Shown: in pieces, positions 6,706 through 14,193 of the stretch
Layout: every line of letters begins with the position of its first letter
Position numbering within the stretch: the first letter of the stretch is position 1
Assembly: GCA_021805405.1 (NCBI GenBank)
Contig: JAJZFK010000408.1
Location: 1-14,473 of the forward strand
DNA length: 14,473 nucleotides
Reading direction: 5' to 3'
Source: a bacterium
Lineage (GTDB): Bacteria > Armatimonadota > Chthonomonadetes > Chthonomonadales > Chthonomonadaceae
Notes under the pieces: generated by a model
What the model was told of the DNA's origin: nothing
The model's input: the letters and a program-made list of their open reading frames with translations, nothing else
The model's database searches: none
Translations under genes and position numbers: made by a program

Positions 6706-7422
6706 ATGTCGCTCACCAATTTACCGGACCGAAGTGAACTACCCGCAATTAGCAGCCAGTTTGACGGTGCCGACCCCCTCGACATTCTGCGATGGGCGGT
6801 GGATACATACGGCACGTGCCTTACCATGGCTACTGCATTCGGAGTTGAGGGTTGCGTACTAATGGACATGCTATCCAGGTTGGGCAGCGATGCGCGGCAG
6901 GTGCACATTTTCAACCTGGATACGGGTTATCAGTTCAAGGAAACGCTGGAGCTGCGTGAAAAAATTCAGGCACGGTACGGCTTTCAGATTGAGTTGATTA
7001 GCGCGAAAGAGTCCCGCGAGCAGATGGAGGCCCGCTTTGGGGGTCCGATCTACGGTTCGCAGCCTGATGAGTGCTGCAGGATACGAAAAGTGGTGCCGCT
7101 GAAGGAGACTCTAGAAGGTTATGGGGCCTGGCTCAGCGCCATTCGACGCGATCAGACCAAGACGCGCGCCAATCACGACCTTATTCAATGGGACAACAAG
7201 TACGACCTCGCCAAAATCAGCCCACTAGGAAACTGGACACGGGAAGATGTATGGTCATATGTTCGCACCCACAACGTAGACTACAACCCGCTGCACGATC
7301 AGGGTTACCCCTCTATTGGATGCCAGCCGTGCACCCGGCCAGTACAGGAGGGCGAGAACGAGCGAGCTGGTAGATGGAGTGGTACCGCCAAGACGGAGTG
7401 CGGCTTGCACTTCCAGATCTAA
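6706..7422 (+). CDS. cysH: APS/PAPS reductase, iron-sulfur type
   Basis: 238-residue assimilatory reductase that converts APS (or PAPS) to sulfite using thioredoxin or glutaredoxin. The nucleotide-binding part contains TMATAFGVEGCVLMDM (40-55) and HIFNLDTGYQF (67-77). Cys123-Cys124 (DECCRIRKV) and Cys206-x-x-Cys209 (GCQPCTRPV) are the four ligands of a [4Fe-4S] cluster, which marks the APS-reductase or dual-specificity type rather than the cluster-free PAPS reductase of E. coli. KTECGLH at 229-235 holds the catalytic Cys232. ATG at 6706 is set by GAGGAG seven bases upstream. It is transcribed from a consensus promoter and ends at a strong terminator. It is divergent from cysC, which makes PAPS, so either this enzyme uses PAPS as well or cysC serves sulfation. 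Function firm; substrate choice inferred. Confidence 0.95.
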   Translation: MSLTNLPDRSELPAISSQFDGADPLDILRWAVDTYGTCLTMATAFGVEGCVLMDMLSRLGSDARQVHIFNLDTGYQFKETLELREKIQARYGFQIELISAKESREQMEARFGGPIYGSQPDECCRIRKVVPLKETLEGYGAWLSAIRRDQTKTRANHDLIQWDNKYDLAKISPLGNWTREDVWSYVRTHNVDYNPLHDQGYPSIGCQPCTRPVQEGENERAGRWSGTAKTECGLHFQI

Positions 7423-7503
7423 ACGCAACCGTCTCGACGGGTACCCTTCACCTAAGTTGCTGGTAACATAAACGGCCCGAATATAATGGGGCAATCTAAA
7501 ATG

Positions 7504-7536
7504 AAAAGCGCCCTTCCTCGTTGGAAGGGCGCTTTT
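7504..7536. terminator. Bidirectional terminator between cysH and tRNA-Glu
   Basis: AAAAGCGCCCTTCC (7504-7517) pairs perfectly with GGAAGGGCGCTTTT (7523-7536) around a five-base loop, a 14-bp stem. T-runs follow in both directions, so it can end cysH on the plus strand and the tRNA transcript on the minus strand. It starts 82 bases after the cysH stop and seven bases from the tRNA 3' end. Confidence 0.93.
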
Positions 7537-7542
7537 AGTTTA

Positions 7543-7614
7543 TAGGGCTACGGGGAATCGAACCCCGGCTTACGGGCTGAGAACCCGCCGTCCTGACCGC
7601 TAGACGATAGCCCC
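7543..7614 (-). tRNA. tRNA-Glu, anticodon CTC
   Basis: Read on the minus strand, a 72-base cloverleaf folds: acceptor GGGGCTA with TAGCCCT (one G-U), D arm GTCT/GGAC, anticodon stem GCGGG/CCCGT with loop TTCTCAG (anticodon CTC), a four-base variable loop, and T arm CGGGG/CCCCG with loop TTCGATT. The discriminator base is A and CCA is not encoded. It reads GAG codons. A promoter lies just upstream and the shared terminator just downstream. Confidence 0.96.
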
Positions 7615-7630
7615 GCATTAAGACGAAATT

Positions 7631-7659
7631 ATGATACCCCAGTTGACGATGATCGTCAA
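7631..7659 (-). promoter_or_regulatory. Promoter of tRNA-Glu
   Basis: On the minus strand TTGACG (7654-7659), a 17-base spacer, and TATCAT (7631-7636) form a good sigma-70 promoter. Transcription would start around 7624, about ten bases before the mature tRNA 5' end at 7614. The -35 and the adjacent spacer form one arm of a palindrome. Confidence 0.7.
7643..7659. repeat. 17-base palindrome over the tRNA-Glu -35
   Basis: TTGACGAT-G-ATCGTCAA is a perfect 8-bp inverted repeat with a single central base. It covers the -35 hexamer and part of the spacer of the tRNA promoter, as an operator would. No known regulator box is recognised. Confidence 0.6.
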
Positions 7660-7741
7660 GAACGAGTAGCGGTCCACCCATTTTCCGTGCTGCTAAACTA
7701 GCGAGATTTACAGGCCGCCGGTTACTGTAGACCGCACCGGT

Positions 7742-10700
7742 TCACTTCCTTGCACCAGCCGGGGTGGGAGTGGAAGGGAAGGAAAGCGCACGGGCAATGA
7801 CTTCTACCGTCTCTTCAATCTGATCGATGACCTTTGTGGATTTAATAGGAACCACGACGCCATCCTGCAGGAATTTCATACCACGCAGCGCTGTTCCTAG
7901 CAACTGAATTGCCCGCGGAGCAAGCCTGACATGCGGTGCGAATCGTATGTGAACGTCCAGTTGTTCACCCTTGATGGAGGCCACGCCAATGTCGCGACAC
8001 CGCAATCGAAGCCGCAGAATGTTGAGTGCCTGCCAAACCGCCTTTGGTGGATCGCCAAACCGATCTTCCAGCTCAGCCTGCAGATCCTCAATGTCTTGCA
8101 CCGAGCGTACTGCACTCATGCGCTTGTAGAAGTAGATACGCTCGGCCTCGCCAGGAATGTAATCGCCAGGAATGAACGCCGTTATAGGCAGATCGATCGA
8201 CGGCAGTATATCCTCTTCTGGCTCTTCTCCCTTAAGCTCCTGCACCGCCTGTGCTAGCAGTCGGCAGTAGAGATCAAAGCCGACGCTTACTATCGCACCA
8301 CTCTGTTCTGCACCCAGCAGGTTACCAGCACCGCGAATTTCCAGGTCGCGCATTGCGACCTTGTGCCCGCTACCCAGTGCAGTAAACTCCTTGATGGCGT
8401 TCAGCCGATGTTCGGCTACCTCCGATACGAGCTTGCTGCGCCTGTACAACATATACGCATATGCCTGCCGGTTAGAGCGGCCCACCCTTCCCCTAAGCTG
8501 GTAGAGCTGCGCCAGTCCCAGGTGGTCGGCATTGTCAACGATAATTGTATTTGCGTTGGGGATGTCCAGACCGTTTTCGATGATCGTTGTACAGAGCAGC
8601 AGATCGGCTTCGTGGTGATAGAAGCGGTACATCACCTGTTCCAGTTCTTCTTCGGACATCTGGCCGTGACCAACCTCTATACGAAGCTCTGGAACAAGCT
8701 TTCGAAGGTGCGCTGCCACATGAAAGATGGACTCCACGCGGTTGTGTACATAGTAGATCTGACCGTCGCGCTCAAGCTCCCGCAGGATGGCGTCCTGAAC
8801 CGTATCGTTCTCAAATTCACGCACAAACGTCAGTACAGGCATGCGCCCCTCTGGTGCATCCTCAATGACGCTCATGTCGCGCAGGCCGCTAAGTGCCATG
8901 CTCAACGTGCGCGGAATGGGCGTTGCAGAGAGCGTAAGCACGTCCACCGAGGTGCGTAGCTGTTTTAGCCGCTCTTTGTGTGCCACGCCAAAACGCTGCT
9001 CCTCGTCTACAATGACGAGGCCAAGGTTGGGGAACTCTACGTCTTTACTGAGCAGGCGGTGCGTAGCTACCACGATATCTACAGTTCCGCGCTTAAGGCC
9101 CTTAACGGTCTCCAGCTGCTCCTGCCGTGACCGAAATCTCGACAGCAGTTCCACGCTTATAGGGTATGCGGCCAGGCGGCTGCTAAAGGTGGTATGGTGC
9201 TGTGCGGCCAGCACTGTAGTGGGGCAGAGTATGGCTACCTGCTTACCTGCACTCACAGCTTTAAACGCGGCGCGCACCGCTACCTCGGTCTTGCCAAACC
9301 CCACGTCTCCACAGATGAGCCTATCCATGGGGCGCGCACGCTCCATGTCCTGCTTAACATCGTTAATTGCCCGCAGCTGAGAAGGCGTCTCCACGTAAGG
9401 AAAGGCGTCCTCCATCTCAGCCTGCCACGTGGTATCCGGGCCAAACGCGGGTCGCGAAGAGGCTTCGCGTGCTGCATAGAGCTTGATGAGCTCGGCTGCC
9501 ATTTGTCGTGCCTGCTCCCGCACTTTCTTGCGCGTTCGCTGCCAGTCTGCACCCCCAATTTTGCTAACCTGTGGTGCCTGCCCTTCCAGAGCCTGATACC
9601 GCTGCAGGCGGTCTATCTGGTCGGCTGGTACGTAGAGGCGGTCACCGCCCTGGTATTCGATGAGGAGGTAGTCGCGATCGAAGTTTTCATTACGACGCTT
9701 CACCATGCCCCGGTAGATGCCTATACCGTGGTGAATATGCACCACCAGGTCCCGCTCCTTAAGGTCGAGAACGCTGGATATAGGCGTGCCGCCTGCCACT
9801 TTGCGACGAGCCTGAACCGGACGCGCAGCACCAAACAGCTCGGCATCGGTAAGCACGAAAAGCCGCAGCTCATCAATCTTAAAACCAGCGCGCAAACTGC
9901 CTTCCAGTACAATGAGGCAGCTTCCCGGCGTGAGAGCGGCATCGGGAGACCTTAGCGGCAGTTGCAGCTCGGCGCAAATTTCTCGCACCCTATGCGGCTG
10001 TTCCGTGGTTAAGAGAACCCGGCACTCGTTATCCAGCCAGGTTCCAATCTCGTCTGCCATACCGGGCAGGCGACCCCGGTAGACGTCGGTGGGCCCGCAG
10101 TTTATCTCCAGGCGCTTACGAATTCCCAGTCCTTCGGTAACTCGGCCCAAGCTGGCGAGTACTACGATGGGGTGGGAACGCATCTGCTGAACTGCCACTT
10201 CAAAATCCAGGAAGGCAGGATCCCTGTCGAGCGTTTCCCCAAATTCCCAGTGCCGTTCACGGGCAGAAATCATGTCTGCCGAGAGCCGCTCCCAGTGAAG
10301 GGCAATCTGCTTCGGTTCGTCCAGCACAATCACCACATCGTTTCCAAAGTGATCGAGAGCACAGCTGTTTTGTGGCAAGAGCCAACGAATATACTGCTCT
10401 AGGCCATCGAAGTAGGAGCCCTGCTCAAGCAACGCGATGTCGTTCCTTACCTTTTCGTTCAGCCGATCTGCAGCGTCTTTGGAACCAGCGGCCACCAACT
10501 CTGCAATGCGCTCCTTAAGGGCCATGCGCAACGCATCCAGGCCCGCAGGATGAGAGGTAAGCCGAATTTCACGCGCAGGAGTGATCGTTACCTCTACCTG
10601 CCGTTTAAGGCTTCTCTGCGTAGAAACATCAAATATACGTAGCGATTCAATGATGTCGCCAAACAGTTCAATACGTATCGGCGACGTCTCCGCTGCTGGA

Positions 10701-11263
10701 AATACGTCCAGAATACCGCCGCGCCTGCTGAACTCGCCGGGACGGCTAACGGTAGCAGCGGGCATGTAGCCCATATCTACCAGCCGACGCACCATCGCGG
10801 GAAGATCCACCTCATCCCCCACGGCCGTGGTGAACGAGTAGAGTGAAAGGTTACCCGGCGGCGCGGTGAACTGAAGGACAGCCTCCACCGATCCAATCAC
10901 GATGCCCGGATCGCTTGTCGAGGCCATATGCAGCGCCGCTATGCGCTCGCCAATGACGCGCGTATCTGTTATATCACCTTCCAGCATAAGGCTCTGCGCA
11001 GCAGGAAGCACGACAAGACGATCTTCCGCTACTCCTAGCCGCGTAAGATCATCCCACAAGCGGTTAGCGTTTTCAGGGGAATGCGTCACGATGAGCATGG
11101 TGCGGTTAAGACGCTGCCACAGTCTTACAGCAGCCATGCTGCGAGCGGTACCAGTGAGCCCCTCAATTTCAACAGCATGGGGTTCGCTATCTGCAAGCAG
11201 TGATATAAGCTCATCAATTTGTGGAAGCTGATCCGTGAGCCGGGGAATATCAGACAATCGCAT
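7742..11263 (-). CDS. mfd: Transcription-repair coupling factor
   Basis: 1173-residue Mfd, the ATP-driven translocase that removes stalled RNA polymerase from DNA damage and recruits UvrA for nucleotide excision repair. The N-terminal UvrB-like module (about 1-300) has a degenerate P-loop (GLTGTARSMAAV), as expected since it does not hydrolyse ATP. The CarD-like polymerase-interacting domain starts near 500 (LKERDLVVHIHHGIGIYRGM). The RecG-like motor has Walker A GDVGFGKTE (about 654), DEEQRFGVAHKERLK (about 753), SATPIPRTL and motif VI QLRGRVGRSNRQAYAYML (about 925). A TRCF C-terminal domain (about 1010-1150) follows. E. coli Mfd has 1148 residues. The open frame runs 37 codons further upstream to 11374, but those residues are not family-like, so I chose MRLSDIPRLTDQL at 11263; the binding site there is weak. 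It lies downstream of glnA on the same strand, separated by a hairpin. Confidence 0.95.
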   Translation of the reverse strand: MRLSDIPRLTDQLPQIDELISLLADSEPHAVEIEGLTGTARSMAAVRLWQRLNRTMLIVTHSPENANRLWDDLTRLGVAEDRLVVLPAAQSLMLEGDITDTRVIGERIAALHMASTSDPGIVIGSVEAVLQFTAPPGNLSLYSFTTAVGDEVDLPAMVRRLVDMGYMPAATVSRPGEFSRRGGILDVFPAAETSPIRIELFGDIIESLRIFDVSTQRSLKRQVEVTITPAREIRLTSHPAGLDALRMALKERIAELVAAGSKDAADRLNEKVRNDIALLEQGSYFDGLEQYIRWLLPQNSCALDHFGNDVVIVLDEPKQIALHWERLSADMISARERHWEFGETLDRDPAFLDFEVAVQQMRSHPIVVLASLGRVTEGLGIRKRLEINCGPTDVYRGRLPGMADEIGTWLDNECRVLLTTEQPHRVREICAELQLPLRSPDAALTPGSCLIVLEGSLRAGFKIDELRLFVLTDAELFGAARPVQARRKVAGGTPISSVLDLKERDLVVHIHHGIGIYRGMVKRRNENFDRDYLLIEYQGGDRLYVPADQIDRLQRYQALEGQAPQVSKIGGADWQRTRKKVREQARQMAAELIKLYAAREASSRPAFGPDTTWQAEMEDAFPYVETPSQLRAINDVKQDMERARPMDRLICGDVGFGKTEVAVRAAFKAVSAGKQVAILCPTTVLAAQHHTTFSSRLAAYPISVELLSRFRSRQEQLETVKGLKRGTVDIVVATHRLLSKDVEFPNLGLVIVDEEQRFGVAHKERLKQLRTSVDVLTLSATPIPRTLSMALSGLRDMSVIEDAPEGRMPVLTFVREFENDTVQDAILRELERDGQIYYVHNRVESIFHVAAHLRKLVPELRIEVGHGQMSEEELEQVMYRFYHHEADLLLCTTIIENGLDIPNANTIIVDNADHLGLAQLYQLRGRVGRSNRQAYAYMLYRRSKLVSEVAEHRLNAIKEFTALGSGHKVAMRDLEIRGAGNLLGAEQSGAIVSVGFDLYCRLLAQAVQELKGEEPEEDILPSIDLPITAFIPGDYIPGEAERIYFYKRMSAVRSVQDIEDLQAELEDRFGDPPKAVWQALNILRLRLRCRDIGVASIKGEQLDVHIRFAPHVRLAPRAIQLLGTALRGMKFLQDGVVVPIKSTKVIDQIEETVEVIARALSFPSTPTPAGARK

Positions 11264-11374
11264 AGTTTGTGGGTTCCGTCTTGCGGCGGCACAGACACCG
11301 CCAAACCGGTATTCCCGCTGGAATATCGGTTTCCTACCTGATGAATTAGCAACTATTCTACCGCACAAATGCAT

Positions 11375-11407
11375 GCGAGGTTCCGGCTGATTAAGTCGGA
11401 ACCTCGC
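11375..11407 (-). terminator. Hairpin between glnA and mfd
   Basis: An 11-bp perfect stem (GCGAGGTTCCG, 11375-11385, with CGGAACCTCGC, 11397-11407) lies 28 bases past the glnA stop. There is no T-run after it on the minus strand, so it is not a textbook terminator; it may stabilise the glnA mRNA end or act as a weak stop before mfd. Confidence 0.5.
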
Positions 11408-11434
11408 TATTCACTGATAAAATACGGCTATTGT

Positions 11435-12850
11435 TTAGATATCGTAGTACAGTGCGAACTCGTATGGATGTGGGCGTAGTGCAACCTGCTTGAATTCCTG
11501 CGTGGTTTTGTAGTCTACGTAGGTATCAATGAGGTCCTTGGTGAAGACACCACCCTTAAGCAGGTACGCATGATCTGCCTGCAATGCTGCCAGGCTCTCC
11601 TCCAGGCTGCCAGGAGTCTGTCGAATATCCTTGCGCTCCACCGCATCCATCTCGTAAAGGTCCTTGTCAATGGGAGCTGGTGGGTTAATCTTGTTCTCTA
11701 TACCATCCAGACCAGCCATCATCATGGCTGCAAATGCGAGGTATGGGTTGGCGCTTGGATCTGGCGCGCGGAATTCGATGCGCTTTGCCTTTGGCGACTT
11801 GCTAACCATAGGGATGCGGACGCATGCTGAGCGGTTTCGCGCGGAATAGATGAGGTTGATAGGAGCCTCATAGCCTGGCACCAATCTTCGGTAAGAGTTG
11901 GTGGTTGGCGCGCAGAAGGCAAGGAGAGAAGCTGCATGCTTGAGGATACCGCCAATGTAATGCACACCGGTTTCGCTAAGCTGGCCATAACCCTTCTCAT
12001 CATAGAACAGCGGGTTACCGTCCTTCCACAGCGACTGATGGACGTGCATACCACTGCCGTTATCCATGAAGAGCGGCTTCGGCATGAAGGTTGCGGTGTA
12101 GCCATTCTGTACAGCAGTATTCTTCACAATATACTTGAACTTCATGATGGTGTCGGCCATGTAAAGCAGGGTGCCGAACTTCATGTCGATTTCGCTCTGG
12201 CCGCCAGTACCTACCTCATGATGGTGCATTTCCATCTCGATGCCGCTCTCCATCAGATTCAACATCATTTCGGTACGGAGATCCTGAAGACTATCTGAGG
12301 GTGGCACGGGGAAGTAGCCGCGCTTGTAGGGAATTTTGAAGCCCAAATTCGGCTTTTCATCCCTGCCAGAATTCCATATACCCTCGTCACTGTCTACATA
12401 GTAGTAACCACTGTGCGAAGTCTGATCATAACGCACGTCGTTGAACAGGTAAAACTCGGGCTCGGGTCCCATAAAGCAGGTATCGGCGATCCCCGTTGAT
12501 TTAAGGTAGGCTTCCGCCTTCTTGGAGACAGACCTGGGATCGCGATTGTAGAGCTCGCGAGTGATGGGGTCTTCGATGTCGCAGACGATATTGAGCGTGG
12601 GTACATCGAAAAACGGATCGATGAATGCCGTAGTTGGATCCGGGATAAGAAGCATGTCCGATTCGTTGATAGCTTTAAAGCCACGAATGGACGAGCCATC
12701 AAATGCTAGTCCATCGGCAAACACATCTTCCTTTAGCACCTCTACCGGAATGGAAAAATGCTGTTGCTGACCGATAAGATCGGTGAAGCGGATGTCGACA
12801 ACACGGACTTCTCGCTCACGCGCGAAATCAATCACTTCCTTGGGCGTCAT
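11435..12850 (-). CDS. glnA: Glutamine synthetase, type I
   Basis: 471-residue glutamine synthetase, which joins ammonia to glutamate using ATP; active as a dodecamer in the cytoplasm. Signature segments: GLAFDGSSIRGFKAINESDM (47-66, beta-grasp), FMGPEPEFYLF (126-136, metal-binding Glu), HHHEVGTGGQSEIDMKF (209-225), NGSGMHVHQSLW (264-275), GYEAPINLIYSARNRSACVR (326-345) and RIEFRAPDPSANPYLAFAAM (357-376). Tyr399 in KDLYEMDAVE sits where the adenylylated Tyr397 of E. coli lies, so control by an adenylyltransferase is possible (the I-beta type). AGGAG stands nine bases before the ATG. A promoter some 260 bases upstream gives a long leader. Length is typical (468-475). Confidence 0.97.
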   Translation of the reverse strand: MTPKEVIDFAREREVRVVDIRFTDLIGQQQHFSIPVEVLKEDVFADGLAFDGSSIRGFKAINESDMLLIPDPTTAFIDPFFDVPTLNIVCDIEDPITRELYNRDPRSVSKKAEAYLKSTGIADTCFMGPEPEFYLFNDVRYDQTSHSGYYYVDSDEGIWNSGRDEKPNLGFKIPYKRGYFPVPPSDSLQDLRTEMMLNLMESGIEMEMHHHEVGTGGQSEIDMKFGTLLYMADTIMKFKYIVKNTAVQNGYTATFMPKPLFMDNGSGMHVHQSLWKDGNPLFYDEKGYGQLSETGVHYIGGILKHAASLLAFCAPTTNSYRRLVPGYEAPINLIYSARNRSACVRIPMVSKSPKAKRIEFRAPDPSANPYLAFAAMMMAGLDGIENKINPPAPIDKDLYEMDAVERKDIRQTPGSLEESLAALQADHAYLLKGGVFTKDLIDTYVDYKTTQEFKQVALRPHPYEFALYYDI

Positions 12851-13104
12851 GTGCGCTCATCTCCTTTTTGAGAGTGGGATTTTACGGAATAGCCTGCGCA
12901 AAAGGCAGCTCCGACATTTTCAGGTTATTTAGGCCTGTTGAGGGTGCAGGAGAACGTGATGGCGTATAGCGAGCCCGTGGAAGACCCACCAATTACAGGA
13001 CACATCCTGACACCGCGAAAATCCGCTGTGCAGGCGCATCTTCGAGCCTGAATAACAACCGGCAATAGACGATTGAATGACTGGGGCAACTTTGCCCTTA
13101 AGCT
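12851..13104 (-). other. Long apparent glnA leader, no gene seen
   Basis: About 254 bases separate the predicted transcription start from the glnA ATG; together with the promoter this gap is 384 bases. Short hairpins are visible: GGGCA/TGCCC (13084-13097) close to the 5' end, and CAGGA/TCCTG around a TGTG loop near 13006. I do not see the conserved core of a known glutamine riboswitch. Small open frames in the gap lack binding sites. Confidence 0.4.
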
Positions 13105-13110
13105 TTCACA

Positions 13111-13140
13111 AGTATAGCAGTATGTGCTACTGCAAGTCAA
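13111..13140 (-). promoter_or_regulatory. glnA promoter with inverted-repeat spacer
   Basis: On the minus strand TTGACT (13135-13140), an 18-base spacer and TATACT (13111-13116) form a good sigma-70 promoter. The spacer contains GCAGTA-gcaca-TACTGC (13117-13133), a perfect 6-bp inverted repeat placed where a repressor would block RNA polymerase. Glutamine synthetase genes are commonly under nitrogen control, so an operator here makes sense, but no known box is matched. Confidence 0.65.
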
Positions 13141-13234
13141 CGCATTTAGCGCGACCACGGTTAAATCCTGACAATACGACCATATATTTTGAAATTTATC
13201 ATGGCACGAGCCACCAACGCGGTAAATGCAGGCA

Positions 13235-13981
13235 TTAGGGTATATGCATATTAACCTTAGGCGGCGAAAACGTCTGGCTAAATCGCATCCATTTAGAATG
13301 GCCATCTGCAAATACGTAGTTACTTCCACCCATGTGTCTTACTGTAGCAATTGCACCTGCCCTATTATCCATTTCATTGTAACCACCTGGGGTGAGCGGG
13401 TTTATGGAAGGGTCAAACCAGGGATGGTAAATGTCATCACAATACGGCGGAACCCCACTAACGGTTACGCTTCTACGTTCTGTGTATTCAATGGTATCAG
13501 CAGGTGATCTCACACCAGGTTCGGTTATACCCCACACAAAGTAGCCGTTTACCAAATACGATATCACGTTTGGGCCACCGGGGTTGAATTCAGTGGGACA
13601 ACGTGGGTCAAAGGGGTGAGGATCGGATGGGCACGCAAAGAGAGCCTGCTTAAACTGGTTGTCTGGCGCCTTGTTTCCCTGCCCAGTATACGGAAAAATC
13701 ATGTCGAAAACAGACCCAATATCGGGGTTCTCAATGCTCCCGTCTGCGTCATCTACCTGAGGTTGTGTAGTGGAATGTCCCTTGGTTTGCGGGTACATGC
13801 CATCATAATCTTGCAGGTACATCTGAGTTGCCATGCCAATCTGGCTCAAATTGGAGAGACACGACGTTTTACGAGCAGCCTCACGAGCCTGTGCAAAAAC
13901 AGGAAAAAGCAGCGCTGCCAGGATGGCTATTATCGCGATGACCACCAGTAACTCAATAAGCGTAAATGCCCGGTACCTCAA
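13235..13981 (-). CDS. Pseudopilin-like protein, H-X9-DG type
   Basis: 248-residue protein with the leader MRYRA followed by FTLIELLVVIAIIAIL (6-21) and LFPVFAQAREAARKTSC. The residue before the cleavage site is Ala rather than Gly, a common variant in this family. A globular domain contains LFACPSDPHPFD and, near the C-terminus, an exact H-X9-DG motif (H, MGGSNYVFA, DGHSKWM). Translation starts at TTG (13981): an in-frame TAA lies directly upstream, and GGAGG (plus-strand CCTCC, 13991-13995) lies nine bases before it, so no other start fits. Expected to be processed by a prepilin peptidase and membrane-anchored. It follows another pseudopilin gene on the same strand but has its own promoter. 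Such proteins are numerous in Planctomycetota and Armatimonadota; the role of this one is unknown. Confidence 0.92.
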   Translation of the reverse strand: MRYRAFTLIELLVVIAIIAILAALLFPVFAQAREAARKTSCLSNLSQIGMATQMYLQDYDGMYPQTKGHSTTQPQVDDADGSIENPDIGSVFDMIFPYTGQGNKAPDNQFKQALFACPSDPHPFDPRCPTEFNPGGPNVISYLVNGYFVWGITEPGVRSPADTIEYTERRSVTVSGVPPYCDDIYHPWFDPSINPLTPGGYNEMDNRAGAIATVRHMGGSNYVFADGHSKWMRFSQTFSPPKVNMHIP

Positions 13982-14059
13982 TTAAATCTACCTCCACGGC
14001 TAAATGGTGACGGGTATGACAACTATCGTTCACAACCTCTAGCCGTTAATCAACAATCT

Positions 14060-14068
14060 ATTATAACA
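14060..14068 (-). promoter_or_regulatory. Extended -10 promoter for the 13235-13981 pseudopilin
   Basis: On the minus strand TGT-TATAAT is a consensus extended -10 (hexamer 14060-14065). The -35 region is poor. Initiation near 14053 gives a leader of about 72 bases to the TTG start. Confidence 0.5.
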
Positions 14069-14129
14069 CTGGTTTGGACGCTTTTAAACCGAGGGCAATA
14101 CGTGAGGTTGCAGACAGGGGTAAAACTGC

Positions 14130-14165
14130 CACTCCCTGTAATTGCGGCTTGCAGAACAGGGAGTG
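14130..14165 (-). terminator. Terminator after the right-edge pseudopilin
   Basis: CACTCCCTGT (14130-14139) pairs perfectly with ACAGGGAGTG (14156-14165), a 10-bp stem with a 16-base loop that holds a small inner TGC/GCA pairing. On the minus strand a TTTT run follows four bases later. It lies about 28 bases beyond the stop codon of the gene cut by the right edge. Confidence 0.7.
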
Positions 14166-14193
14166 ACGAAGTACAGGTAGTAGTACCGGGTGG

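Noticed and set aside
8363..8959. 198-codon plus-strand open frame
   Set aside because: Antisense shadow of the mfd helicase motifs; no start signals.
9194..9955. 253-codon plus-strand open frame
   Set aside because: It is the complement of the conserved motor and polymerase-binding parts of mfd and resembles no protein family.
11264..11374. 37-residue N-terminal extension of Mfd
   Set aside because: The extra residues are basic and not family-like, begin at the edge of the glnA hairpin, and have no binding site.
12929..13039. 36-codon upstream open frame in the glnA leader (starts MRLHSGF)
   Set aside because: No ribosome binding site precedes it and the residues show nothing typical of a leader peptide such as repeated control codons.
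12925..13329. 134-codon minus-strand open frame over the glnA leader
   Set aside because: It spans the predicted glnA promoter and overlaps the end of the pseudopilin gene, has no binding site, and its translation is cysteine- and arginine-rich without any family feature.
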